Shown here one piece after another: positions 55,018-63,376 of a stretch of 64,000 bases of DNA (its first letter is position 1; each line of letters starts with the position of its first letter). The notes under the pieces were generated by a model, which saw nothing but the letters and a program-made list of their open reading frames with translations, did not search any database and was not told the origin of the DNA. Source of the DNA: K23-9 sp964460665 (GTDB lineage: Bacteria > Planctomycetota > Planctomycetia > Pirellulales > Pirellulaceae); assembly GCA_964460665.1 (NCBI GenBank), contig CAYWSL010000006.1, positions 11,461-75,460 of the forward strand. Reading direction: 5' to 3'. A program made the position numbers and the translations under genes.

Positions 55018-55881
55018 ATGTCAAAGCGTGTCTTGCTACAAATGGACAGCGACGACCACCCCAGTTCGTTCGACTCGATCGTCGCGATTGACGCGGGCGT
55101 CGATAAACTGCTGACCTACGGCAACGTCCAAGCGACGACAATCACTTCGCTGGTCTACGGAGCGATATTTACGCGTGGCGGTGATGATCTTTGCAACACA
55201 GCGATCTATATCGGTGGATCGAACGTGGACGATGCAGAATCGCTTTTGCGTGCAGCCCGCCGAGCCTTCTTCGGTGACATTCGCGTCTCGCTGATGCTAG
55301 ACCCCAATGGCTGCAACACAACGGCATCGGCCGCCGTCGTGGCCGCCAGCCGACACGCCAAATTCGCGGGTTCCAAAGCAGTTGTTTTGGGTGGTACAGG
55401 ACCGGTTGGTCGTCGCGTCGCCAGATTGCTGTGCCACGATGGTGCCACAGTCGTGTTAACCAGCCGAACCCAAGAACGCGCTGACGCCGCCTGCAAAGAC
55501 ATCCTGGTGGATTGTCCCAATGGAAAATTGACGGGGGCATCACCAATGACCAGCACTCAGAAGCATCAAGTTTTCAAAGACGCACAGATCGTGATCGCGT
55601 GCGGTGCAGCCGGCGTCGAATTGGTCAGCAAGGAAATGATCGGCCAGATCAGCACGCTTCAAGTCGCAATCGACTTGAATGCTGTGCCGCCTACCGGCAT
55701 CGGTGGCATTGGCATTGCAGACAAAGGAAAGGTCATGGGCAATGCGGTCGCCTACGGAGCTCTGGGCGTTGGCGGGCTGAAGATGCGAACTCATAAAGCC
55801 GCGATTCGCTCCCTGTTCGAGAGTAACGATAAAGTCCTGGACGCCGCAGAAATTTACGCCATCGCCAAATCGCTTGGTTAG
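55018..55881 (+). CDS. mtdB: NAD(P)-dependent methylene-tetrahydromethanopterin dehydrogenase
   Basis: A 287-residue enzyme oxidising methylene-H4MPT to methenyl-H4MPT, the step after Fae. N-terminal: VLLQMDSDDHPSSFDSIVAI and LTYGNVQATTITSLVYGAIF. The cofactor fold is AVVLGGTGPVGRRVARLLCH (about 125-144), with TSRTQERADAACKD after it. The C-terminus has AIDLNAVPPTGIGGIGIADK. It is of the MtdB/MtdC kind; which of these (formaldehyde oxidation or H4MPT/H4F interplay) cannot be told from sequence. The start is ATG 55018; a TTG four codons upstream lengthens it. Other H4MPT genes (mch, fhc subunits) are not in the window. Confidence 0.92.
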   Translation: MSKRVLLQMDSDDHPSSFDSIVAIDAGVDKLLTYGNVQATTITSLVYGAIFTRGGDDLCNTAIYIGGSNVDDAESLLRAARRAFFGDIRVSLMLDPNGCNTTASAAVVAASRHAKFAGSKAVVLGGTGPVGRRVARLLCHDGATVVLTSRTQERADAACKDILVDCPNGKLTGASPMTSTQKHQVFKDAQIVIACGAAGVELVSKEMIGQISTLQVAIDLNAVPPTGIGGIGIADKGKVMGNAVAYGALGVGGLKMRTHKAAIRSLFESNDKVLDAAEIYAIAKSLG

Positions 55882-56026
55882 ACATGGCAGCCGAGAATCG
55901 TTTTTGCTCGCGCACGAACCGCAAGTCCGCCGTTTGTTAGCAATTTTCAGCACGGCACTGCAACCGAGTACAATTCAGGAGCTGTCCGAAGAAGGAAAGC
56001 CACTTGGGTACTAGTGGCACACTTCT

Positions 56027-56175
56027 GTGAGCCGTGACGCGTAAGCGGCCAGGCCACTAACGATTGTGCCCAGTGCCTTAGTGCCTTACTGGGCCTTAGT
56101 GCCTTACTGGGCCTTAGTGCCTTACTGGGCCTTAGTGCCTTACTGGGCCTTAGTGCCTTACGGCCCGCGGCTCAC
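56027..56175. repeat. 18-bp tandem repeats framed by inverted GTGAGCCG arms
   Basis: Four full copies of GTGCCTTACTGGGCCTTA lie at 56081-56152 with partial copies on both sides. They are framed by GTGAGCCG (56027-56034) and its inverse CGGCTCAC (56168-56175). A further hairpin GCCACT/AGTGGC lies just upstream. The region lies between mtdB and the DUF1501 gene and has no coding content. It looks like a planctomycete intergenic repeat element with a variable core. Confidence 0.85.
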
Positions 56176-56233
56176 TTGGTGCTACAAACAAAAACTCAGC
56201 ATCCAGCTAGACTTAAAATCGAATTGAAAGCAC

Positions 56234-57736
56234 ATGAACGAATCCGAAAAACTATCGCCACTTGGACGACGTCTGCTGGACCGCCGCGGCTTCTTGCATA
56301 CCGCTGGGCTTTCGACCAGCGCGCTGGCACTGGCTGGTTTGTTAAACAACGACGGTCTGCTTGCAGAGGAACCCAAAACGGTCAGCGGCGAAGCACCGAT
56401 TCGTCCGGCGGTCGATCCAAGTCGGCCGTATGAATCGCGCGAACCGCATTTTGAAACGCCCGCCAAACAAGTGTTGGTGATCTACTGCCCCGGCGCGGTC
56501 AGCCACGTCGATACGTTCGACTACAAACCGGCATTGGAAAAACTACACGGCGAGAAACCACCCGGTCTGCCCGCCGTCACATTCGAAGGCCCCAGTGGAA
56601 ACATTGCCAAGCCGTTTTGGAAATTCAAGCCGCGCGGCGAAACGGGAAAGATGGTTTCCGAACTGCTGCCAAATTTAGCGAAACACGTCGACGACTTTTG
56701 CTTCGTGCATTCGATGAAGACGGACACTAGCGCCCACCCGCAAGGTGAAAACTTCATGAACACGGGCTTCACGATGGAAGGCTTTCCGTCGTTTGGGTCT
56801 TGGGTGACCTATGCGCTAGGTACCGAGAACGAAGAACTACCGGCCTTCGTTGCGATCAACGATCCGCGTGGGCTCGCGCGGAGTGGCAAGAACAATTTCG
56901 GCAACGGCTTCTTGCCCGCAGCGTTCCAAGGCACCGACTTCAGCGCGTCCGCACCGCCCAACAATCTGCGTCGACCAGGTTCGATCTCCGCGGATGCCGA
57001 CCGTAGCACCGTCCAGCTATTGCAGCGACTCAATGCACGTCACTTAGAAAAGTTTCCTGGCGATGCGGACTTGGCGGGGCGCATTGCTAGTTACGAATTG
57101 GCGGGCAAGATGCAAACGACCGTGCCGGATGTCATGGACATTTCCGGTGAAACCGCAGCGACATTGAAAGCGTACGGTGTAGAAGGCGGCAGCGAACTGA
57201 AAGGCAAGTACGCACGGAACTGCATCTTGGCACGACGACTGCTGCAAAAAGGTGTGCGTGTTGTACAGCTATTCAACGGCAGCGATCCAGCTGGCGGAAA
57301 CGGAATCACGAACTGGGACTCGCACGCCAACATCGCCGACACGCACGCGATGCAAGCGGAGATCATGGATCAACCGACCGCCGCCCTGTTTGCCGATTTG
57401 AAGCAGCGCGGCATGCTGGAAAACACTTTGGTGGTGTGGGCGACCGAGTTCGGCCGAATGCCGTTCTTGCAAGGCAACGGGACCGGGCGCGACCACAACC
57501 CAAGTGCGTTCACCTGCTTTCTGGCTGGTGCGGGCGTCAAGAGAGGTTTCAGCTACGGCGAAAGCGACGAATTCGGTTTCAAAGCACAGGTCAATCCAAC
57601 CACGGTCTACGATTTCAACGCCACGTTGTTGCACCTAATGGGTTTGGATCACGAACGGTTGACGTTTTACCACAACGGATTGGAACGACGACTAACGAAT
57701 GTTCATGGACACGTTGTCAAAGACGTTCTTGTATAG
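56234..57736 (+). CDS. DUF1501 domain protein
   Basis: A 500-residue protein exported by a Tat-like signal (LLDRRGFLHTAGLSTSALAL, about residues 14-33). DUF1501 landmarks: VIYCPGAVSHVDTFDYKPAL, KTDTSAHPQGENFMNTGFTM, FPSFGSWVTYALGTENEELP, NGITNWDSHANIADTHAM, LVVWATEFGRMPFLQGNGTG and RDHNPSAFTCFLAGAGVKRG. The DUF is related to the alkaline phosphatase superfamily; a DxH-type metal site may persist (WDSH, DHNP), but activity is unproven. It is the first gene of a likely operon with a sulfatase (18 bp later) and a DUF1549/1553 protein. It is longer than the visible part of the copy at the window start and differs in detail. No strong Shine-Dalgarno sequence. Confidence 0.93.
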   Translation: MNESEKLSPLGRRLLDRRGFLHTAGLSTSALALAGLLNNDGLLAEEPKTVSGEAPIRPAVDPSRPYESREPHFETPAKQVLVIYCPGAVSHVDTFDYKPALEKLHGEKPPGLPAVTFEGPSGNIAKPFWKFKPRGETGKMVSELLPNLAKHVDDFCFVHSMKTDTSAHPQGENFMNTGFTMEGFPSFGSWVTYALGTENEELPAFVAINDPRGLARSGKNNFGNGFLPAAFQGTDFSASAPPNNLRRPGSISADADRSTVQLLQRLNARHLEKFPGDADLAGRIASYELAGKMQTTVPDVMDISGETAATLKAYGVEGGSELKGKYARNCILARRLLQKGVRVVQLFNGSDPAGGNGITNWDSHANIADTHAMQAEIMDQPTAALFADLKQRGMLENTLVVWATEFGRMPFLQGNGTGRDHNPSAFTCFLAGAGVKRGFSYGESDEFGFKAQVNPTTVYDFNATLLHLMGLDHERLTFYHNGLERRLTNVHGHVVKDVLV

Positions 57737-57754
57737 AGATAGGTACGAAACGAT

Positions 57755-59374
57755 ATGATTCAAAGATTGATTGCACTGTTTTGTCTGTTTGGTACCGGCG
57801 CAACGTTGGGAAACAGCGCGGCGTTGGCTGCCGATCGGCCTAACGTGTTGTTCATCGCGGTCGATGACCTACGGCCAGAACTTGGTTGCTACGGTTCGCC
57901 GATCGCGGTCACACCGAACTTGGACAAACTGGCTGGCGATGGGTTGCTGTTCAATCGTGCGTATTGCCAACAAGCGATTTGTCGGCCTTCACGCGCCAGC
58001 CTGATGACGGGCACACGTCCCAGCACCACGGGCTTGTACCACAACTACGTTGCGCTTCGTGAACTTCAGCCCGACATCTTGACGATGCCCGAGCACTTTA
58101 TCGCCAACGGCTACGAAGCCGCTTATTGCGGCAAGATCTTTCACAACGGCGACACCGACGAAGGCCGTTCGTGGAGTCGCAATCCGGTCAAGAAAATCGC
58201 TGGACTGAAGAAACCTCTCGGCCCCTACAGGCTGCCGGAAAACCAGAAACTAAAAAGCGACAACTTCAAACGCATGCTGACTAAGTACGGCGAGGCAGCG
58301 AAGCGTGGACTTGGCAACGGCCCGGCCTATGAGAAGGCAGATGTCGCCGACACCGACTACACCGATGGCTATAACACGCAACTTGCCATCGCCACGATGA
58401 AAGAGATGGCGACGAACAAAGACAAACCGTTCTTTTTGGGGATGGGTTACAAGTTGCCGCATTTGAACTGGTGTGCCCCCAAGAAATACTGGGATCTGTA
58501 CGATGTGTCCAAGATTCCGATGGCTTCGGAAAAGCAGTCGCCTCAAGACGGTGCCACGATGGGCCTACACGCTTCGTTTGAACTTCGCGTCCGGGCGGGC
58601 ATCCCAAAAAGCGGACCACTGGGCGAAGAACTTTCCCGAACTCTGAAGCACGCCTACTTGGCTTCGGTTAGCTACGTTGACGCTCAGATTGGCAATCTAG
58701 TGGCGGCTTTGGAACAAGCCGGCCTTCGCGACAACACGATCATCATCGTTTGGGGTGATCACGGCTGGCATCTGGGCGACATGGGCGTGTGGGGCAAAGC
58801 GACCAACTACGAAATCGCCACTCGAGTGCCAATGATGATTTGGACGCCCAAGATGACCGCGCGTGGCAAGACAACCGACGCGTTGGTTGAATTGGTCGAC
58901 ATGTTCCCGACGCTTTGCGAACTGGCCGGCGTTGCGAAACCCGACCACCTGGAAGGCCACAGCTTTGTGCCGCTGCTGTCGGATCCGAATCGTGTGTGGA
59001 AGAAAGCGGCGTTCAGCCAGTACCCCAACCCGGCGCTTCGCGAGTGGGCAGCCAATCCGCTTTCTCGCGGAATGCGCGAAACTTGGTTTGGTCCGCTGAT
59101 TAGCGAAGTCGAAGGTCGGATCAAGAAGCAGCATGGCGACAAGTGGGATCGCGAATTTTTCGAGCAACACTTGATGGGTTACACGATGCGGACCGATCGC
59201 TATCGACTGGTGGTTTGGCGTGATCACCGCGATCCAACCGCCGCCCCGATCTACACCGAGTTGTTTGATCACCAAAGCGACCCAAGCGAAACCAAAAATA
59301 TCGCTGATCAAAATCCATCGCTCGTCACTGAACTGACGAAGCAATTAGACAGCGGTTGGAAGTCAGCATTTTAA
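57755..59374 (+). CDS. secreted sulfatase (iduronate-2-sulfatase-like)
   Basis: A 539-residue sulfatase with a signal peptide (about 1-26, ending ALAA). Metal residues: NVLFIAVDDLRPELGCYGSP. Formylglycine motif: CRPSRASLMTG (residues about 74-84), the classical C-x-P-S-R, to be modified by an FGE-type enzyme. Further motifs are YCGKIFHNG, WGDHGWHLGDMGVWGKATNY (metal and sulfate binding) and VPMMIWTPKM. The arrangement resembles iduronate-2-sulfatase subfamilies; substrates in marine Planctomycetes are sulfated algal glycans, so desulfation of polysaccharide is likely. It lies between the DUF1501 and DUF1549/1553 genes, suggesting these act in one process. No FGE gene is in the window. Confidence 0.95.
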   Translation: MIQRLIALFCLFGTGATLGNSAALAADRPNVLFIAVDDLRPELGCYGSPIAVTPNLDKLAGDGLLFNRAYCQQAICRPSRASLMTGTRPSTTGLYHNYVALRELQPDILTMPEHFIANGYEAAYCGKIFHNGDTDEGRSWSRNPVKKIAGLKKPLGPYRLPENQKLKSDNFKRMLTKYGEAAKRGLGNGPAYEKADVADTDYTDGYNTQLAIATMKEMATNKDKPFFLGMGYKLPHLNWCAPKKYWDLYDVSKIPMASEKQSPQDGATMGLHASFELRVRAGIPKSGPLGEELSRTLKHAYLASVSYVDAQIGNLVAALEQAGLRDNTIIIVWGDHGWHLGDMGVWGKATNYEIATRVPMMIWTPKMTARGKTTDALVELVDMFPTLCELAGVAKPDHLEGHSFVPLLSDPNRVWKKAAFSQYPNPALREWAANPLSRGMRETWFGPLISEVEGRIKKQHGDKWDREFFEQHLMGYTMRTDRYRLVVWRDHRDPTAAPIYTELFDHQSDPSETKNIADQNPSLVTELTKQLDSGWKSAF

Positions 59375-59418
59375 GCCTCGTTGCCACCACACAGTCCTTC
59401 GATTTGTTTTCAAGCATC

Positions 59419-62229
59419 ATGATCAATTCTGTTCGCTACCCGCGTTGTTTTGTCGCTGCATTGACTTTGGCTGCGCTGTTTTTGCAGACGATGTGCCTGC
59501 AGGTTTCGTTGCTGCAGGCTGCCGATGTCGATTTCGAGCGCGACATCGCTCCGATTTTGGAAGAACGTTGTTGGCATTGCCACAATGAAGACGAAGCCGA
59601 ATCGGGGCTGCGTCTGGACTTGCGACCAAGAATGTTGCGCGGCGGCGATTCGGGGCTATCCGCAGTCGTGCCAGGCAAACCTGAAAAGAGCTATTTGATC
59701 GAAGTAATTAATCACGTCGAAGAAGATACGGCGATGCCGCCAGACGACGACAAACTTCCCACCAAGGAAATTGATTTGCTGACGCGTTGGGTAAAGGAAG
59801 GTGCCGTTTGGCCTGGGCAGATGGCACTGGTTGACGAAGAGACTTCGGATCACTGGTCGTTTCAAAGCGTTGTTCGACCCGACGTTCCCGATTCAAAAGA
59901 GAAACTGTTGCCTGTGGATGCGTTTCTAGTCAAGCAACTTGCGGCAAACGGACTCGCGTTTTCGCCCGCGGCCGATCCGACGGTACTGATTCGCCGCGCG
60001 TCGATCGTGTTGACCGGAATCGCCCCGACGCCGAAAGAGACTTCTGCGTTCGTCAAAGCTCATGCCAGTGACGCCGACGCCGCGTACGAAGATCTGATCG
60101 ATCGTCTGCTGGGATCGGATCATTTTGGCGAACGCTGGGCGCAGCATTGGCTGGATGTGATTCGCTGGGCAGAAACAAACGGATCCGAAGCGAACTTGTA
60201 CCGCAAGAACGCTTGGTTCTATCGCGACTATGTGGTTCGTGCTTTCAACGAAGACAAACCGTACGACGAATTCGTTCGCGAACAGATCGCCGGCGATTCC
60301 ATGGGTGCCGGTGAAGCGACCGGATTTCTGGTCGCTGGTCCGCATGTTCCCGCAGCGACCGTTGGTCGTGAACCGACCGCGATCCGACAAGCTCGTGCTG
60401 ACCGGATGGATGAAATCATGCAAACCGTCGGCGCTTCCGTGATGGGCGTCACCGTCGGCTGCGCCCGATGCCACAACCACAAGTTCGATCCGATTTCGAT
60501 CACAGACTACTACTCCATGACCGGCGTCTTTCAAGACGTTGAATTCGGCAGTCGTTTTCCCGAGTTTGGCCCTGATCACCCGCGACGAAAACAGGGCGAA
60601 GCGATTTGGAAACAGATCGCAAAGCAGCGACGTTCGCTTCGCCAATTGGGCGGATGGGAAGAAAACTGGGGCGCGTATCGCGAAATGCACTTCAAGCCGG
60701 TTACCACCAAAGCCGTTCGTATTCGATTCAAAATGGGCAACGTTACCTTGGACGAATTGGAGGTCTTTGGCACCCAGGATCGCAACGAAAACTTGGCGCA
60801 CAAAAGCAACGGTACGAAAGTGTCCGGCTTTCCCGAAAAGGGCGTGGAGGACCGCAATCCGATCGAGCGCGTGCAGGATGGTAATTACGGCACGATGACT
60901 TGGCGTGCGAAACGTACCGGTGACCCGAAAGACAAAAAGAACCAGCCATTCGTGCAGTTCGACTTCACGCAGCCGCACGAGATTGATCGACTACGGCTGA
61001 GTAGTAACCGCGAGTATTTTTACGACACAGACTACCTGACGACGAAGCCGACATTGCCGCGGTACGAGTACGACATGGAGATCTTGAAAGAAGACGGTAC
61101 ATGGCAACCGTGGGTTGGCACTTGGTATATCAACAAGGAAATGGCAAAGAAACATCCGAAACGAAAGGCGACCCTGGACGCCGTCCAAGAGTTGATCGGA
61201 CAACTGGCCGAAGAAGGACCTCGCCCCAGTTTTGTGGGACGATTTGTACGGCCGACTGCAACCCACGTCTTGCATCGCGGCAGCCCAGAGAATCCTCGTG
61301 ACGAAGTGGTCCCGGCAGGCCCCAAAATCTTTGGCGGCGATTTGAACCTAACCCCTAAAGCGTCGGGACGTAAACGTCGCGCGGCGTTTGCCAATTGGAT
61401 CGCCAGCGGTGATAACCCACTGACATCTCGCGTGATGGTCAATCGCATTTGGCATCACGTTTTTGGCACCGGGATCGTCGCCACCACCAGCGACTTTGGC
61501 AAAGCAGGCGCGCCGCCGAGCAACCAAGAGCTTTTGGATTGGCTGGCAGCCGAGTTTGTGTCGCCGCAATCAAGCGGCAAAAATGCAAAGCCTTGGTCGA
61601 TGAAAAACATGATTCGCACCCTGGTTATGTCCAAAGCATTTCGCCAGTCCAATGCCCCCATTGCAGCGGGACTTGAAAAGGACGCCGGCGCGACATTGCT
61701 ATGGCGATTCCCACCTAAGCGAGTGGAAGCGGAAGTGATTCGTGATTCGATCCTGCAAGCATCCGGTTCGCTGGATCGAACGATCGGCGGAAAGAGCTAC
61801 CGGATTCACAACGAGAAGAAAACTTATGCACAGTGGCAAGTCGTCAAGAACTACGGCCCAGAAACGTGGCGACGAATGTTGTATCAAGAACGGATGCGGC
61901 GAGTGGACGATCAAATGTTTACCGCATTCGACTTTCCCGACTGTGGCCAAGTCCGCGCGAAGCGGCCTGTTTCGACGACGCCGCTGCAAGCGTTGAACTT
62001 GATGAACAGCGATTTCGTACTGGCACAAGCCAAACTGATCGCTGATCGTGCGAAGAGCGAAGCCGGTGACGATGACGCAAAGGCGATCAAGCGTTGTTTT
62101 GAACTGCTTTTGTCCAGGCAACCCGATGAAAGCGAACTGCAAGATTGTTTAAAACTTGCCGAGCAGACAGAGCTTTCGATGGTATGCCGCACACTAGTGA
62201 ACACAAACGAATTCGCGTTTCTGCCGTAA
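59419..62229 (+). CDS. planctomycete cytochrome c protein, PSCyt1-DUF1549-DUF1553 with discoidin-like insert
   Basis: A 936-residue protein from ATG 59419, which starts the signal peptide (MINSVRYPRCFVAALTLAAL). PSCyt1 carries CWHCH near residue 51. DUF1549 (about 150-365) holds CARCH near 349 (GVTVGCARCHNHKFDPISIT). An inserted beta domain at about 410-580 resembles F5/8 type C discoidin (FKPVTTKAVRIRFKMGNVTL; VQFDFTQPHEIDRLRLSSNR). DUF1553 follows (ANWIASGDNPLTSRVMVNRI; RKRAAFANW before it). The frame is open 21 codons further. It follows the sulfatase by 44 bp and is likely the third gene of its operon. Function as for the copy at 1128-4283: probable envelope heme protein. Confidence 0.93.
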   Translation: MINSVRYPRCFVAALTLAALFLQTMCLQVSLLQAADVDFERDIAPILEERCWHCHNEDEAESGLRLDLRPRMLRGGDSGLSAVVPGKPEKSYLIEVINHVEEDTAMPPDDDKLPTKEIDLLTRWVKEGAVWPGQMALVDEETSDHWSFQSVVRPDVPDSKEKLLPVDAFLVKQLAANGLAFSPAADPTVLIRRASIVLTGIAPTPKETSAFVKAHASDADAAYEDLIDRLLGSDHFGERWAQHWLDVIRWAETNGSEANLYRKNAWFYRDYVVRAFNEDKPYDEFVREQIAGDSMGAGEATGFLVAGPHVPAATVGREPTAIRQARADRMDEIMQTVGASVMGVTVGCARCHNHKFDPISITDYYSMTGVFQDVEFGSRFPEFGPDHPRRKQGEAIWKQIAKQRRSLRQLGGWEENWGAYREMHFKPVTTKAVRIRFKMGNVTLDELEVFGTQDRNENLAHKSNGTKVSGFPEKGVEDRNPIERVQDGNYGTMTWRAKRTGDPKDKKNQPFVQFDFTQPHEIDRLRLSSNREYFYDTDYLTTKPTLPRYEYDMEILKEDGTWQPWVGTWYINKEMAKKHPKRKATLDAVQELIGQLAEEGPRPSFVGRFVRPTATHVLHRGSPENPRDEVVPAGPKIFGGDLNLTPKASGRKRRAAFANWIASGDNPLTSRVMVNRIWHHVFGTGIVATTSDFGKAGAPPSNQELLDWLAAEFVSPQSSGKNAKPWSMKNMIRTLVMSKAFRQSNAPIAAGLEKDAGATLLWRFPPKRVEAEVIRDSILQASGSLDRTIGGKSYRIHNEKKTYAQWQVVKNYGPETWRRMLYQERMRRVDDQMFTAFDFPDCGQVRAKRPVSTTPLQALNLMNSDFVLAQAKLIADRAKSEAGDDDAKAIKRCFELLLSRQPDESELQDCLKLAEQTELSMVCRTLVNTNEFAFLP

Positions 62230-62586
62230 CACGATCGACAGGATCAAAAAACACTTGTAGCGGAACTCGTGAAGATTTTATCGTCGCGACGAGAGGTTGA
62301 TTCCGCTTGCTGGGGTTCTGTCTGCTGGGTTTATTGCTGGCAATGTTGCCGCAAACCGACCGGATTTTGCTGGCCGGACCAAGCGCTGCGGCGTTACGGG
62401 CTGCGTTTTTTGGTAGCCACGATTTGGCTGAATGTGCGATCCATATCCAACCAGCTAGACGCCACAAAGTCGGGCTACATCGCTCGGAGATCGATGGCTA
62501 CTTTGCGCAGTTGGGCTGTCCCGCTGCGAGCGTCAACGTGTTAAAGTCGCTAGAGACTGAACCATTTCTTTCCGCCGAGTTATACC
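62230..62586. other. 357-bp spacer before rph
   Basis: Two overlapping open frames of 91 and 97 codons run through this spacer, starting near 62269 and 62307, but have no ribosome binding site, no recognisable family and mixed composition. I treat them as untranslated. The spacer presumably holds the rph promoter; no clear hairpin or box was found. Confidence 0.45.
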
Positions 62587-63282
62587 ATGCGTGCTTTTGA
62601 TCAACTTCGCGACGTCGAAATTCAATGTGGTTATTTGGAATCGAATCCGGCCAGCGTGTTGTACCGCTGTGGCAAAACGATTGTGTTGTGCACCGCGTCG
62701 CTTGAATCCAGCGTCCCGCCGTGGTTGGAGGGCAAAGGCAAGGGATGGGTGACCGCGGAATACAACATGTTGCCTGGTAGCACGAGCCCGCGAAAGCGTC
62801 GTGATCGCAGTGGAAAGGTCGACGGGCGCACCACCGAAATCCAACGACTAATTGGACGTAGCTTGCGAGCTATCATCGATCTGCATGCGTTAGGCGAACA
62901 TTCCATCGTCGTAGACTGCGACGTACTGCAAGCCGACGGTGGAACTCGTACCGCATCGATCACCGGCGGATTCATCGCTCTGGCGATGGCAGTTGCCCAG
63001 GCCGTGCCGGGCAGCACCGTGGGCAACGGTCCACTGAAAGATTCCGTTGCCGCAGTCAGCGTGGGCTTGCTGGGTGACGATGTGGTATTGGACTTGGATT
63101 ACAAATTGGATTCGGCGGCCGACGTGGACATGAACGTGGTCATGACAGGCAGTGGCCGGTTCGTAGAAATCCAGGGGACCGGAGAAGAAGCCACTTTCGA
63201 TGACGATCAATTGGCGCGGTTGCTGTCCCTAGGCAAGCAAGGCATCGCCGAACTGACTCAGCTGCAAATGCAGAATATCTAG
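62587..63282 (+). CDS. rph: ribonuclease PH
   Basis: A 231-residue 3'-to-5' phosphorolytic exoribonuclease that trims tRNA precursors. Motifs: GKTIVLCTASLESSVPPWLE and GWVTAEYNMLPGSTSPRKRR. GRTTEIQRLIGRSLRAIIDL, VDCDVLQADGGTRTASITGG (phosphate-binding region) and SVGLLGDDVVLDLDYKLDSA follow. The end EIQGTGEEATFDDDQLARLL is typical. Slightly shorter than E. coli (238). The ATG at 62587 directly starts the family N-terminus, though some family members have about 8 more residues (RPDGR). Usually hexameric. Not accompanied by the rdgB neighbour seen elsewhere. Confidence 0.96.
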   Translation: MRAFDQLRDVEIQCGYLESNPASVLYRCGKTIVLCTASLESSVPPWLEGKGKGWVTAEYNMLPGSTSPRKRRDRSGKVDGRTTEIQRLIGRSLRAIIDLHALGEHSIVVDCDVLQADGGTRTASITGGFIALAMAVAQAVPGSTVGNGPLKDSVAAVSVGLLGDDVVLDLDYKLDSAADVDMNVVMTGSGRFVEIQGTGEEATFDDDQLARLLSLGKQGIAELTQLQMQNI

Positions 63283-63376
63283 AGTGGAGTGAGGGGCCTG
63301 AACAAACAACAAAACGAAACCACCGCTAGGAAGTTTTCCCGGGGGTGGTCTACGTTCTGCAATCGGATCGTCGCGA

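Noticed and set aside
59926..60978. 350-codon open frame antisense to the DUF1549/1553 gene
   Set aside because: The sense frame has heme and DUF motifs; the antisense frame has none.
62307..62600. 97-codon frame before rph
   Set aside because: It starts at TTG without a ribosome binding site and overlaps the rph start; no family is seen.
63300..63360. possible terminator between rph and the proline-rich gene
   Set aside because: ACCACC and GGTGGT can pair but the loop is long and no T-tract follows.
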